Shown: positions 18,309 through 26,884 of the stretch, in pieces
How the letters are laid out: each line of letters opens with the position of its first letter
Numbering within the stretch: the first letter of the stretch is position 1
Assembly: GCF_019933235.1 (NCBI RefSeq)
Contig: NZ_CP082945.1
Location: forward strand, 2,480,001 to 2,544,000
Source: Streptomyces angustmyceticus
Lineage (GTDB): Bacteria; Actinomycetota; Actinomycetes; Streptomycetales; Streptomycetaceae
Length of the DNA: 64,000 nt
Reading direction: 5' to 3'
Notes under the pieces: model-generated
Told to the model about the DNA's origin: nothing
The model's database searches: none
What the model saw: the letters and a program-made list of their open reading frames with translations, nothing else
Program-made: the position numbers and the translations under genes

Positions 18309-18442
18309 TCGCCACGCCATCGGCTTACCCCTTGCCGCCACGGTGGCCCGGTGCCGGACGGGCCGGTCGCGGAGACCCCGCCGCGAGCGTACCGGCCGGT
18401 CGGGACGACTCGGCACATCTCGGGGAAGAAGCACGACACCGT

Positions 18443-19663
18443 ATGAAGATCACCCTCCTGCTGCACAACGCCTACGCCATCGGCGGCACCGTCCGCACCA
18501 CCTTCAACCTCGCGGCCGCGCTCGCCGGCCGGCACGACGTCGAGATCGTCTCGATGCAGCGGCACCGCGAGGTCCCGCGCTTCACCCTGGACCCCCGGGT
18601 GCGGCTGGTGCCGCTGGTGGACACCCGCGTCGGCAGCGAGGACATGGCCGATCCGCTGTTCGGCGAGCCCGCGCAGGACTTCCCGCTCGCCGAGAAGCGG
18701 CACCACCAGTACAGCCGGCTGATCGACGTACGGGCCGCGGAGTACCTGCGCGGCAGCGACGCCGACGTGCTGATCGGCACCCGGCCCGGCATCAATGTCT
18801 ACCTGGCCCGCTTCGGCCCCCGCCGGGCGCTGCGGATCGCCCAGGAACACCTCCGCCACGACGCCCACAGCAAGCGGCTCCGGGCCGAACTCGCCCGGCA
18901 CTACCGGACGCTGGACGCCCTGGTCACCACGACCGAGGCGGACGCGGCCGTCTACCGCGCGCGGATGCCGCTGCCCGGCGTGCGGGTCCTGGCCGTGCCC
19001 AACATCGTGCCCGCGCCGGCCGGGCCGCCGTCCGAGGGCACCGCGAAGGTGATCGCCGCGGCCGGCCGGCTGGTCCGCGGCAAGCGCTTCGACCTGCTGA
19101 TCGAGGCGTTCTCCGCGGTCGCCGCCAAGCACCCCGACTGGCGGCTGCGAATACACGGCGGCGGCGCCGAGCGCGCCCGGCTCCAGGAGCTGATCGACGG
19201 GCTCGGTCTGGGCGACCGGGCGGAGCTGACCGGGCCGCGCTCCCCGATCGAGGCGGAGTTCGCCAAGGCGTCGATCGTCGCCTCGGCCTCGGACGCCGAG
19301 TCCTTCGGCATGACCCTCGTCGAGGCGATGCGCTGCGGCGTGCCCGTCGTCAGCACCGACTGCCCGCTGGGCCCGGCCGAGATCATCCACGACGGTACGG
19401 ACGGGCTGCTGGTGCCGCGCGGCGACGGCCAGGCCCTGACCGGCGCCCTCCTGCGGCTCATCGAGGACCCGCAGGGCCGCCACACGATGGCCCGGGCCGC
19501 GCTGGAGAGCTCGCACCGCTACGACCCGGAGCCGATCGCCGGGCGCTACGAGGACCTCTTCGGGGAACTCCGGTCGACGCGCGGCAGCCGCGCCCTGCGG
19601 CGCACCCTCGGCCGCGTCCGGCCCCGCGCCCGGCGGCTGGTGCGGCGGATCACACGGCGCTGA
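18443..19663 (+). CDS. GT4-family glycosyltransferase
   Basis: A 406-aa GT-B enzyme. The N-terminal acceptor domain begins MKITLLLHNAYAIGGTVRTT, with the usual glycine-rich loop. The C-terminal nucleotide-sugar domain includes IAAAGRLVRGKRFDLLIEAF and the catalytic ESFGMTLVEAMRCGVPVVST, whose Glu residues are the EX7E pair. A basic tail (about the last 30 residues) may bind membrane. It is transcribed away from the two-component genes. Acceptor and sugar cannot be told from sequence; cell-surface glycan synthesis is plausible. Confidence 0.88.
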   Translation: MKITLLLHNAYAIGGTVRTTFNLAAALAGRHDVEIVSMQRHREVPRFTLDPRVRLVPLVDTRVGSEDMADPLFGEPAQDFPLAEKRHHQYSRLIDVRAAEYLRGSDADVLIGTRPGINVYLARFGPRRALRIAQEHLRHDAHSKRLRAELARHYRTLDALVTTTEADAAVYRARMPLPGVRVLAVPNIVPAPAGPPSEGTAKVIAAAGRLVRGKRFDLLIEAFSAVAAKHPDWRLRIHGGGAERARLQELIDGLGLGDRAELTGPRSPIEAEFAKASIVASASDAESFGMTLVEAMRCGVPVVSTDCPLGPAEIIHDGTDGLLVPRGDGQALTGALLRLIEDPQGRHTMARAALESSHRYDPEPIAGRYEDLFGELRSTRGSRALRRTLGRVRPRARRLVRRITRR

Positions 19664-20042
19664 TCCCGCTGCCCCGGACGGCGGGGCCGGTCCGGTCGGC
19701 GGAACCGGCCCCGCCGCAACTTGACCGCGGCTCAAGGAACTTCCCGTCCACGATCTGGCGCCCCCGGTGGCAAACATGCTGAACTGCTGGAACGAGACTG
19801 CTTCGCACGCAGGAACGCCGGTCCACGGAAAGCCCGATCACCGCACCGCGATCACTCACCCCCACCCCCCCAATCCCGATCACCGATTCCTGAACACCGA
19901 ATCCGACCGTCGAATCCCGACCGTCGAATCCCGAGCACCGAATCCCGGTCACACCGGAAACGCCCGGCACCGCTGCAACGCAGTTGACGTTTCGAGCAGT
20001 TGACGCTTCGAATCCGCAGGTCCGATCGGCAGGAGGCCGTTC
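19664..20042. other. Non-coding spacer with short tandem repeats upstream of the GH25 gene
   Basis: No gene is supported. Repeats lie at 19871-19952 and 19981-20012. The last 10 nt before the ATG include AGGAGG. AT content is locally higher than in flanking genes. Confidence 0.5.
19871..19952. repeat. Degenerate CGAATCCCGA tandem repeats (about 14 bp)
   Basis: Variants of CCGTCGAATCCCGA recur about five times (AATCCCGATCACCGATTCC, GAACACCGAATCCGA, CCGTCGAATCCCGA twice, GCACCGAATCCCGG). They are followed at 19981-20012 by a 16-bp pair, CAGTTGACGTTTCGAG and CAGTTGACGCTTCGAA. TTGACG in each could act as a -35. Confidence 0.6.
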
Positions 20043-20597
20043 ATGCTGCATGGTGTCGATGTCAGCGCCTACAACACCTCGTACTCCGCCGAGGGGCTGG
20101 ACTTCGTTTTCGTCAAGGCCACCGAAGGCCGCTCCTACATCAATCCGCACCAGTCCGCGCAGGCGTCAAAGGCCCGTAAAGCGGGCTGCGTGGTCGGCTT
20201 CTACCACTTCCTCTGGCCGGGGAACATCGCCGCCCAGGCGAAATACTTCGTCGAGAAATGCGCATCCGTGCAGGGTGATCTCCTCGCCTGCGACTGGGAG
20301 CGCACCGGCGAGGGGACCTACGCGAGCAATGCGCAAAAGGACCAGTTCCTGAAGGAGGTGAAGCGGCTGCGCCCCACCCACCGGGTGGTGCTCTACTGCA
20401 ACCGCGATTTCTGGCTGCACCACGACACCACCTCCTACGCGGCCGACGGCCTGTGGATCGCCGACTACGTCTCCGCCGGGCATCCGCGGATCAAGGCGAA
20501 ATGGCGCTTCCACCAGTACACCGACCAGCCGCTGGACAAGGACGTCGCGGACTTCTCGACCAAGGCCGCCCTCCAGAAGTGGGCGCGCCCGGCATAA
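20043..20597 (+). CDS. Glycoside hydrolase family 25 (lysozyme-like) without signal peptide
   Basis: A 184-aa single-domain GH25 muramidase. It begins MLHGVDVSAYN, the first catalytic-site Asp strand, then FVFVKATEGRSYINP, VGFYHFLWPG, the DWE motif in LLACDWERTG, and the WIADYV and HQYTD strands. The family cleaves muramic-acid bonds in peptidoglycan. The protein starts at the first strand, with AGGAGG ahead of the ATG, so it has no secretion signal and no cell-wall-binding domain. Non-classical export, lysis or a cytoplasmic role are all possible. Confidence 0.9.
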   Translation: MLHGVDVSAYNTSYSAEGLDFVFVKATEGRSYINPHQSAQASKARKAGCVVGFYHFLWPGNIAAQAKYFVEKCASVQGDLLACDWERTGEGTYASNAQKDQFLKEVKRLRPTHRVVLYCNRDFWLHHDTTSYAADGLWIADYVSAGHPRIKAKWRFHQYTDQPLDKDVADFSTKAALQKWARPA

Positions 20598-20762
20598 GGT
20601 TTCCTCTCGGCGCACCTTTGCGCGCCGACAGAGACCGCGCCGCCGCGGAGGAGAACACCCTGCGCGGTCGGCCGGGGAACAGTGCGTCACCGTCGCCGCG
20701 CTGTTGCCGCCACGGCGTGGCGCGGCACGAGAAGCAGCAGCACGAGAACACGAGGAGCAGCC

Positions 20763-21593
20763 GTGACCGACCCGGCGTCCAAGGCCCTGCAGCAGGAGAT
20801 CGCCCGGGATCTCCAGGTGACCGCGTCCTTCGACGCCGAGCAGGAGATCGAGCGCCGGGTGGCCTTCCTCACGGAGCGCCTGACCTCCACGGGCCTGCGC
20901 TCGCTGGTCCTGGGGATCAGCGGCGGCGTCGACTCCACGACCACCGGCCGGCTCTGCCAGCTCGCCGTGGAGCGGGCCCGCGCCGCCGGGCACGAGGCGA
21001 CGTTCTACGCGATGCGGCTGCCGTACGGCGTCCAGGCGGACGAGAAGGACGCCCAGCGGGCGCTGGAGTTCATCCGCGCCGACCGCGAGCTGACCGTCGA
21101 CATCCGCCCGGCCAGCGATGCCGCGCTGCAGGCCGCGGTGGACGGCGGGCTCGTCTTCCGCGACGCCCACCACCAGGACTTCGTCCAGGGCAACATCAAG
21201 GCGCGCCAGCGCATGATCGCGCAGTACGCGGTCGCGGGCGCCCATGACGGCCTGGTCGTGGGCACCGACCACGCGGCCGAGGCGGTCTCCGGCTTCTTCA
21301 CCAAGTTCGGTGACGGCGCGGCCGACGTGGTGCCGCTCACCGGCCTGACCAAGCGCCGGGTGCGCGCGGTGTCGGCGGCGCTGGGCGCCCCCGCCGAGCT
21401 GGTGCAGAAGGTGCCGACGGCCGACCTGGAGACCCTCGACCCCGGCAAGCCGGACGAGGACGCGCTCGGTGTGAGCTACGACCAGATCGACGACTTCCTG
21501 GAGGGCGAGCCGGTCGACGCCGCAGCCGCCGAGGCCATCGTCCGCCGCTACCGCCTCACCGAGCACAAGCGGGCGCTGCCGATCGCTCCCTGA
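20763..21593 (+). CDS. nadE: Ammonia-dependent NAD+ synthetase
   Basis: Amidates deamido-NAD to NAD using ATP and ammonia. It is 276 aa, the size of the short NH3-dependent enzyme without a glutaminase domain. The ATP-pyrophosphatase loop is [28 protein letters not shown] and [21 protein letters not shown] are NadE signatures. GTG 20763 (VTDPASKAL) is preceded by GAGGAG; the longer upstream frame is not NadE-like. Confidence 0.96.
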   Translation: MTDPASKALQQEIARDLQVTASFDAEQEIERRVAFLTERLTSTGLRSLVLGISGGVDSTTTGRLCQLAVERARAAGHEATFYAMRLPYGVQADEKDAQRALEFIRADRELTVDIRPASDAALQAAVDGGLVFRDAHHQDFVQGNIKARQRMIAQYAVAGAHDGLVVGTDHAAEAVSGFFTKFGDGAADVVPLTGLTKRRVRAVSAALGAPAELVQKVPTADLETLDPGKPDEDALGVSYDQIDDFLEGEPVDAAAAEAIVRRYRLTEHKRALPIAP

Positions 21594-21755
21594 GGGCGCG
21601 GCGGCAGGCGGGTCGCCGGGGGCTGGCCAGGGCTTTTCATCGGCCGCTGGCGCACTCCGGCGGACCTCGGCCCGGCGACTCCCGCCCGGCGGTTCCGGCC
21701 CGACGGCTCACCGCCGCGGGCTCCGGCCCGGTGGTCTCAACCGGCCGCTCGGCTC

Positions 21756-21825
21756 TCCCCCGCCCCCTCCCCCTCTCCCCCTTCGGGGGAGGGGGCGGGG
21801 GGTGGGTTCGGGGGTGGGGGGCGGC
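21756..21825. terminator. Polypyrimidine/polypurine hairpin after nadE, possible terminator and G-quadruplex
   Basis: CTCCCCC (21775-21781) pairs with GGGGGAG (21785-21791) around a TTC loop, and longer alternative pairings of flanking C- and G-tracts exist. Runs of five or six G (21785-21822) on the plus strand could fold as a G-quadruplex. Confidence 0.5.
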
Positions 21826-21991
21826 ACCCCGCCTCGTCTCGCCCGGTCCCGCCCCGCCCCGTCTCGCCCGGCCCCGCCCCGTCTCGTCATGGACCGGCAA
21901 GACGACCGTCATCGTCCCGGTGCTAAATCATGGGCGTGAGCGGGCATGCATCCGGCCATGGGAAGCCGCCAAGTGCGATCGGAAGATCAAC

Positions 21992-22013
21992 TGTCAGTGG
22001 GTCCGCCTACGCT
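21992..22013 (+). promoter_or_regulatory. PafBC/RecA-NDp-type promoter
   Basis: TGTCAGTG, then exactly 8 nt, then TACGCT. This fits the actinobacterial DNA-damage promoter consensus TTGTCRGTG-N8-TANNNT, described in mycobacteria as the RecA-independent promoter and controlled by PafBC. The -10 ends 7 nt before an ATG, so the transcript should be leaderless. Confidence 0.75.
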
Positions 22014-22020
22014 CCGAGGC

Positions 22021-22374
22021 ATGGGTTACGCAAACCTGCGCGAACTCCAGAACGCGCTGACCACCGCCTCCGACCTTGCCTCGTCCCTGCAGTCCGCGCC
22101 GACCCGGCGCGACGCGGACCAGCTCGTCGACGTCCTCCGGCAAGCCCTGACCGCCGCCAGCTCGCTGGGCGCGGACACCGGCCCGACCGGCTGCGCCATA
22201 CATCCCCATGGCGCGGTCGACCCGCTCCACGGCGACCCGGAAGATCCGCTCCCGCCGGGCTACGGCAAGTGCCTGCTCTGCAACGACCGCCGCCGCCGGG
22301 CCGACGCCCACCCGACGCACGCCCGCCCGCACGCCCGTCCGCATCCGCGCTGGCGGCGCCGGGTGGGCGCGTAG
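22021..22374 (+). CDS. Small hypothetical protein with a Cys/His cluster, PafBC-type promoter
   Basis: A 117-aa protein. An N-terminal helical part (NLRELQNALTTASDLASSL) is followed by a C-terminal segment with CAIHPHG and KCLLCNDRRRR, a possible C-H-CxxC metal site, and a very basic His/Arg-rich tail. No family is recognised. The ATG at 22021 is 7 nt after the -10 of a DNA-damage-type promoter and has no convincing Shine-Dalgarno, consistent with leaderless initiation. The dGTPase gene follows 77 nt later. A nucleic-acid-binding role is plausible but unproven. Confidence 0.7.
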   Translation: MGYANLRELQNALTTASDLASSLQSAPTRRDADQLVDVLRQALTAASSLGADTGPTGCAIHPHGAVDPLHGDPEDPLPPGYGKCLLCNDRRRRADAHPTHARPHARPHPRWRRRVGA

Positions 22375-22451
22375 GGCACATCCGCACTGGCGGCAGGCCC
22401 CCGGACCGACCGGCCGTCCCCCGCCCCGCGGCGCAGGACTACGATCCGCGC

Positions 22452-23777
22452 ATGCGACCTGCCACATACAGCGACGAGGACCTCGAACAGCACTCCCTCC
22501 GGCGGCGGGTGCCCGACGACGGGCAGCGGTCCGGCTTCGAGCACGACGTCGACCGGATCCTGTACTCGACCCAGTGGCGGGCGCTGGCCGGCAAGAGCCA
22601 GGTGGTGGCGAGCGCCGAGCTGGGCGCGTACCACACCCGGCTGACCCACTCGATGAAGGTCGCGCAGCTCGGGCGGCGGATGGCGGAGCGGCTGGAGCGC
22701 CGGTACGGCGGGCCGAACCCGGCGCTCGTCGAGGCGGCGTGCATGGCCCACGACATCGGCCATCCGCCCTTCGGGCACGCGGGCGAGCTGGCGCTGCGCG
22801 CCACGATGGACGAGCTGCACTTCACCGACGGTGTGCTGGACAGCTTCGAGGGCAACGCGCAGACCCTGCGGGTGCTGACCTTCCTCGCCGCCCACAAGTA
22901 CCCGGGCCACCGCGGGCTGCATCTGACCCGCGCCTGTCTGGACGCCGCCACCAAGTACCCGTGGGAGCGGGCGCCCGTCGACCAGGACCCGGCGCGGCAT
23001 GTGAAGTGGGGGGTGTACGTCGCCGACCGGGAGGCGTTCGCCTGGGTGCGGGCGGGCCGTACGGACACCGCCGTGCCGGTCGAGGAGCAGGTCATGGACT
23101 GGGCGGACGATGTCACCTACGCCTGCCACGACGTGGAGGACTTCTACCGTACGGGCCTGATTCCGCTGGCCGCGCTGTTCCCGCCGGACGGTGCCGCGGG
23201 CGCCGACACCGAGCGGGAGACCCGCCGCTTCCTGGACTACGTCGAGGCGAAGCGGGCCCGGGAGGGCGCGGCCTTCGACCGTGCGGCGGCGCTGGTGATG
23301 ATGGCGGACATCGGCAAGCGGCTGGCGGTGCCCGCCCCGTACAGCGGCAGCCATGAGGACGCGGTCGCGGTCAACCGCCGCACCGCCGATCTGATCTCGT
23401 ACTTCACCCGCGGGATCGAGCTGGAGGTGGGCGGCACCGCGGCCATCCGCTACGGGGCGCGCCTGGTGATCCCCCAGGAGCGGCGGGACGCCTGCGATCT
23501 GCTCAAGGAGCTGGTGTGGTGCTACGTCATCGACCGCCCCGCGCTCGCCACCCAGCAGCACGGCAAGCGGCGGGTGGTCAGCGAGCTGCTGCGCTGGTCC
23601 TATGACGCGCCCGAGCTGCTGCCTCCGGACCGCGCCGAGGAGCTGGCGCTGCACGGTGACCGGCTGCGCGCCGCCGCCGACCATGTCGCCTCGCTGACCG
23701 AGGACCAGGCGCTGGCCCTGCACCGCCGGCTGTCCGGCACCGGCCTGGGCTCGGTCAACGACAACGTGTGGCTGTGA
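22452..23777 (+). CDS. dgt: Deoxyguanosinetriphosphate triphosphohydrolase-like protein (HD domain)
   Basis: A 441-aa HD-superfamily dNTPase that releases triphosphate from dNTPs, dGTP classically. Metal ligands are in HTRLTHSMKV, CMAHDIGHPPFGHAGE (HD) and DWADDVTYACHDVEDF. ILYSTQWRALAGKSQV is the family N-terminal signature. The ATG at 22452 is preceded by TACGAT, 6 nt away, and by no ribosome site, so a leaderless transcript is possible. It lies just downstream of a gene with a DNA-damage-type promoter and may also be read from it. In most Streptomyces as I recall it lies near dnaG; that is not visible here. Confidence 0.93.
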   Translation: MRPATYSDEDLEQHSLRRRVPDDGQRSGFEHDVDRILYSTQWRALAGKSQVVASAELGAYHTRLTHSMKVAQLGRRMAERLERRYGGPNPALVEAACMAHDIGHPPFGHAGELALRATMDELHFTDGVLDSFEGNAQTLRVLTFLAAHKYPGHRGLHLTRACLDAATKYPWERAPVDQDPARHVKWGVYVADREAFAWVRAGRTDTAVPVEEQVMDWADDVTYACHDVEDFYRTGLIPLAALFPPDGAAGADTERETRRFLDYVEAKRAREGAAFDRAAALVMMADIGKRLAVPAPYSGSHEDAVAVNRRTADLISYFTRGIELEVGGTAAIRYGARLVIPQERRDACDLLKELVWCYVIDRPALATQQHGKRRVVSELLRWSYDAPELLPPDRAEELALHGDRLRAAADHVASLTEDQALALHRRLSGTGLGSVNDNVWL

Positions 23778-23924
23778 GTCGTCGATGAGTCGGTGAGCCC
23801 GGGCGGGGCGGGAGTCCGGCGCCGTTCCGCGAACGGCCCGGTCCCGCCCCCGGCCACGGCGCGCCCCCGGCCGCGGCGCACCCGCGGCGCACGCCTCCCC
23901 GGACGGCGGAGGACCGGCCCCGCC

Positions 23925-24827
23925 CTAGTCGGCCCCGCCCCGCGACCGCCCGGCCCCGTCCGACGACCGCTCCGCCCCCTCCGGCAGCGGATCGCCACCG
24001 CCCTCGGCCTTCTTCTCCGGGCGGAGCGCGATGCGCCCGAGCACCGCGGCGACGAGCAGGGCGGCGACCGCGATCAGCGCGTAGTCCGGTACGGCGTTGC
24101 CGACGCGCGCCGCCCATTCCTCGGCCCGGAACTCGTCGTCCGCGTCGAGGATTCCGGGCAGCGCGCTGGTCCCGTTGAAGCGCAGGAACAGTACGCCGAT
24201 GCCGATGAAGAACAGCCCGGACAGCACCGAGGTGGTGTGCAGCCGCAGCTTGCCGAGGCGGAACGCACGGCCGCGCAGCCAGCCGCGGCTGCCGAGCTTG
24301 CAGCGGTCCCACAGCAGGGCCAGCACGAACAGCGGCAGCGCCATGCCCAGCGCGTAGACGGCGAGCATCGAGGCGCCGTACACCGGTGAGCCGCTGACCG
24401 CCGTCACCGTCAGCACCGCGCCGAGAATCGGCCCCGCGCAGAAGCCGGCGAGCCCGTAGACGCAGCCGAGCAGGAAGGTGGAGACGGCCGACCGCGGGGT
24501 GATCCGCGCGGCGGCGGCCTGGGCGCGCCGGGAGGCGAAGCCCAGGCCGAGGATCTGGGCGAGGCCCATCGCGATGACGACCCAGCCGCCGACGGCGATC
24601 AGCAGGTCGCGGTGGCCGTTGAACAGCCGGCTGGCCGCCGTACTGGCCGCGCCGAGCGGGACGAGGGTGGTGGCGAGCCCCAGATAGAACACCCCGGTGC
24701 GGGCCACCAGCCGGCCGGGCGTGGAGAGGGAGTAGGCGAAGAACGCCGGCAGCAGCAGCGCGCTGCACGGGCTGAGCAGTGCCAGCGCACCGCCGAGGAA
24801 CGCCGCGAGGTAGCCGATGTCGTTCAT
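23925..24827 (-). CDS. CcdA/DsbD-type thiol-redox membrane transporter
   Basis: A 300-aa protein with six or more hydrophobic helices. Two Cys-containing helices are LALLSPCSALLLPAFF near the N-terminus and YGLAGFCAGPILGA in the middle. These are the paired cysteines with which CcdA-type proteins move reducing equivalents across the membrane. The charged C-tail is cytoplasmic. Its ATG overlaps the TGA of the upstream dsbA-like gene (ATGA). Probably it keeps the DsbA-like thiol protein in the needed redox state. Confidence 0.87.
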   Translation of the reverse strand: MNDIGYLAAFLGGALALLSPCSALLLPAFFAYSLSTPGRLVARTGVFYLGLATTLVPLGAASTAASRLFNGHRDLLIAVGGWVVIAMGLAQILGLGFASRRAQAAAARITPRSAVSTFLLGCVYGLAGFCAGPILGAVLTVTAVSGSPVYGASMLAVYALGMALPLFVLALLWDRCKLGSRGWLRGRAFRLGKLRLHTTSVLSGLFFIGIGVLFLRFNGTSALPGILDADDEFRAEEWAARVGNAVPDYALIAVAALLVAAVLGRIALRPEKKAEGGGDPLPEGAERSSDGAGRSRGGAD

Positions 24828-25609
24828 TCCCCGGCCCCCTTGGCCGCGGGTCCGTGCTTGGCCGCCCGTGCCGCGGCGTCCTCGATGCCCTGCGCGAAGA
24901 CCTCGGCGGGCTGGGCGCCGGCGACCGGGCGGCCGTTGATGAGGAAGGACGGCGTGGACTGCACGCCGAGCTGGTAGCCCTCGGCCTGGTCCTTCTTCAG
25001 GGCGCGCTCGGCGTCCGCGCTTTTCATGTCGCTGCGGAACTTGTCGATGTCGGGCACCCCGCCGGCGCGGGCCAGCTCGACGAGCTTGTCCTCGGCCAGC
25101 GCCTTGCCCTTGCGGGTCTTGGCGTACAGCTCGTCGTGGAGCTGCCAGAACTTGCCCTGCTGTCCCGCGGCCCAGGAGGCGCGGGCGGCCCGCTCGGAGT
25201 CGGCGCCGAAGACGGTGAAGTTGCGGAACTCGATGCGCAGGGTGCCCTTGTCGACGAACTTCTTGATCAGTGCGGGCTGGGTCTCGCGGGTGAAGCGGCC
25301 GCAGAACGAGCACTGGTAGTCGGCGTACTCGACCAGGACCACCGGGGCGTCCTTCTTGCCGACGGCCAGCGGGTCGCCGTCCTGGCGCCGGTTGGTCTGC
25401 TTGGCGAGGTCGTCGAAGACCTTCTGCTGTGCGGGGTCTTCCTCGGGCCCGGCGGAGGCGGCGGCCTCCGGGGCGCCGGTGCGGCCGGTGCCGCGGTCGC
25501 CCTCGACGGACGTGCCGACGGCGACCCCGATGGCGATGACGGCCACGACGAGGGCGATGACCGCGCCGATGGCGGCCAGTTTGCGGGTGGGAGAGGCGGA
25601 AACGGGCAT
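24824..25609 (-). CDS. DsbA-family thioredoxin-fold protein, membrane-anchored
   Basis: A 261-aa protein with an N-terminal anchor helix (KLAAIGAVIALVVAVIAIGV, about residues 10-30), a linker, and a DsbA/thioredoxin_4 domain with active site CSFC in YADYQCSFCGRF and cis-Pro region VQSTPSFLINGRPV. It would form or exchange disulfides in exported proteins. It is coupled to the CcdA-like gene by an ATGA overlap and follows a small secreted protein gene by 60 nt. Confidence 0.9.
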   Translation of the reverse strand: MPVSASPTRKLAAIGAVIALVVAVIAIGVAVGTSVEGDRGTGRTGAPEAAASAGPEEDPAQQKVFDDLAKQTNRRQDGDPLAVGKKDAPVVLVEYADYQCSFCGRFTRETQPALIKKFVDKGTLRIEFRNFTVFGADSERAARASWAAGQQGKFWQLHDELYAKTRKGKALAEDKLVELARAGGVPDIDKFRSDMKSADAERALKKDQAEGYQLGVQSTPSFLINGRPVAGAQPAEVFAQGIEDAAARAAKHGPAAKGAGE

Positions 25610-25669
25610 GCGGAAGCTCCAGACGTACCAAAAGGGGGAAAGACAGGCCGTGTGCGTCGGGGCAGCGGC

Positions 25670-26146
25670 CTATATCCGCAGTACGGGCAGGAGCGGGGTG
25701 CGGTCGCGGGCGGGCGCGCTGTCGGTCGGCGGCCGGGCGAGCGCGAACTGCGCGGGGAGGTCGGCGGCGAGCGGCCCCGGGCCGGTGGTGGCGGGGGCGA
25801 GGGGCTCGCCGCGGTGCTGCGAGGGCGGCGGGGCGGACTCGGCGGGCCCCGGGGCGTGCCGGTCCGAGCACCTCTTGGGCCCCTGGGCCACGGTGATCGG
25901 GGCGTCGGGGTCGAGCCGCGGACCGCTGCCGGCGGCCGCCGGGCGCGCCGGAGCGTCCCGGTCCGCCGGGGTCCCGGCTTCCGGGGCGGCCTGGGCCGCG
26001 CCGTCGGCCCGCCATGCCGCGGCGGTCGTCGCCGTCCGGCCCTGCGACCAGGTCTGATCGCCGCCGGCGCGGCACAGCAGCGGCCCGAAGGCGACGGTGA
26101 GGAGGAGCAGCAGCGTCAGCGCGGCCGACCGGCGCACGTGGTGCAT
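25670..26146 (-). CDS. Small secreted or membrane-anchored hypothetical protein
   Basis: A 158-aa protein with a signal-like N-terminus (SAALTLLLLLTVAFGPLL) and a low-complexity Ala/Pro-rich body. Cysteines occur in LLCRAGGD and GPKRCSDRHAP. No family is recognised. The ATG at 26146 has an ideal AGGAGGGAC ribosome site, better than an ATG 12 codons earlier. It is the first gene of a run with the DsbA- and CcdA-like genes, so it may be their client, though the cysteine near the signal end may be cleaved off. Confidence 0.7.
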   Translation of the reverse strand: MHHVRRSAALTLLLLLTVAFGPLLCRAGGDQTWSQGRTATTAAAWRADGAAQAAPEAGTPADRDAPARPAAAGSGPRLDPDAPITVAQGPKRCSDRHAPGPAESAPPPSQHRGEPLAPATTGPGPLAADLPAQFALARPPTDSAPARDRTPLLPVLRI

Positions 26147-26344
26147 GTCCCTCCTCTCCGTCCCTCGCGCGAGCATGAACAACCCATCCTACGGATCGTC
26201 ACGGCGCACGCGGAGCACCGACCGGGCCCCAGGAACGTCGGGCGGAGACCGCCGGGCCGGGCGGGCGGACGGCCTGGCCGGGGCGGGGAGACGCCCGCCC
26301 GGCGCGGCCGCCTCTCGGCGGAGCGGCCTCGGCGGGGCCGTCGC

Positions 26345-26884
26345 TCAGCGGTCGGCGATCCGCATCTCGAACCAGGTGGTCTTGCCGCGGGGCAGCAGGT
26401 CCACGCCCCAGCGGTCGGAGAGCTTGTCGACGAGGAAGAGGCCGCGGCCGCTGGTGTCCATCGCCTGGACCGGCATGAGGCAGGGCAGGCCGCGGGACGG
26501 GTCGCGCACCTCGACGCGGATCCAGCCGCGGCGGCGGAGCATCCGCAGCCCGAAGGTGCGGGCGCCGGTGTGACGTACGGCGTTGCCGACGAGTTCGGAG
26601 ACCAGCAGTACGGCGTGCTCGGCGAGCTGGGGCGTGAGGGACCACTGATTGAGGAGCACGGCGGCGGTCAGGCGGCGGGCGATGCCGGCGGACTGGGGGC
26701 GCGAGGGCAGCCGGACCTCGCCGAGGGCCGGGTCGCCGACCAGGTCGAGTGCCGCGAAGAGCGGTGCGCCGGGTGCCGGTGCGGTGCCGTCGTCCGGACC
26801 GGGGATGCCCCATCCCGCGGCGGCCGGATCGCTCCGCGGCCGCGGCTGCTCCATTCCTTCGAGGCCCGCCATGTCCCCCATCAT
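26345..26884 (-). CDS. RsbW-like ATP-binding protein (anti-sigma-factor kinase fold)
   Basis: A 179-aa HATPase_c protein. N box is LVSELVGNAVRHTGA, G1 is VEVRDPSRGLP and G2 is SGRGLFLVDKLSDRWG. Streptomyces has dozens of such stand-alone proteins; some are anti-sigma or anti-anti-sigma kinases, and many have no known partner. No sigma or anti-anti-sigma gene is adjacent here. Several ATGs lie in the first 11 residues; the one at 26872 has GGGGGAC ahead of it and may be the true start. Confidence 0.85.
   Translation of the reverse strand: MMGDMAGLEGMEQPRPRSDPAAAGWGIPGPDDGTAPAPGAPLFAALDLVGDPALGEVRLPSRPQSAGIARRLTAAVLLNQWSLTPQLAEHAVLLVSELVGNAVRHTGARTFGLRMLRRRGWIRVEVRDPSRGLPCLMPVQAMDTSGRGLFLVDKLSDRWGVDLLPRGKTTWFEMRIADR

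Larger units (their letters stand above)
21594..22020. other. nadE downstream region with C/G tracts and a promoter
   Basis: No gene is supported. It has quasi-repeats of CGGCCCGGCGACTC type (21660-21730), a C-tract/G-tract hairpin region (21756-21825), a 20-25 bp tandem GTCTCGCCCGG..CCCGCCCC repeat (21834-21888), and the PafBC-type promoter at 21992-22013. Confidence 0.6.

Noticed and set aside
17264..18442. In-frame upstream extension of the glycosyltransferase by about 390 codons
   Set aside because: It overlaps the two-component genes on the other strand; the GT4 N-terminal motif begins exactly at ATG 18443.
19871..19952. CRISPR-like repeats
   Set aside because: Units are about 14 bp, degenerate and contiguous, with no spacers and no cas genes.
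19650..20150. 166-codon minus-strand frame across the GH25 5' end
   Set aside because: It derives from the tandem repeats and overlaps a clear GH25 domain on the plus strand.
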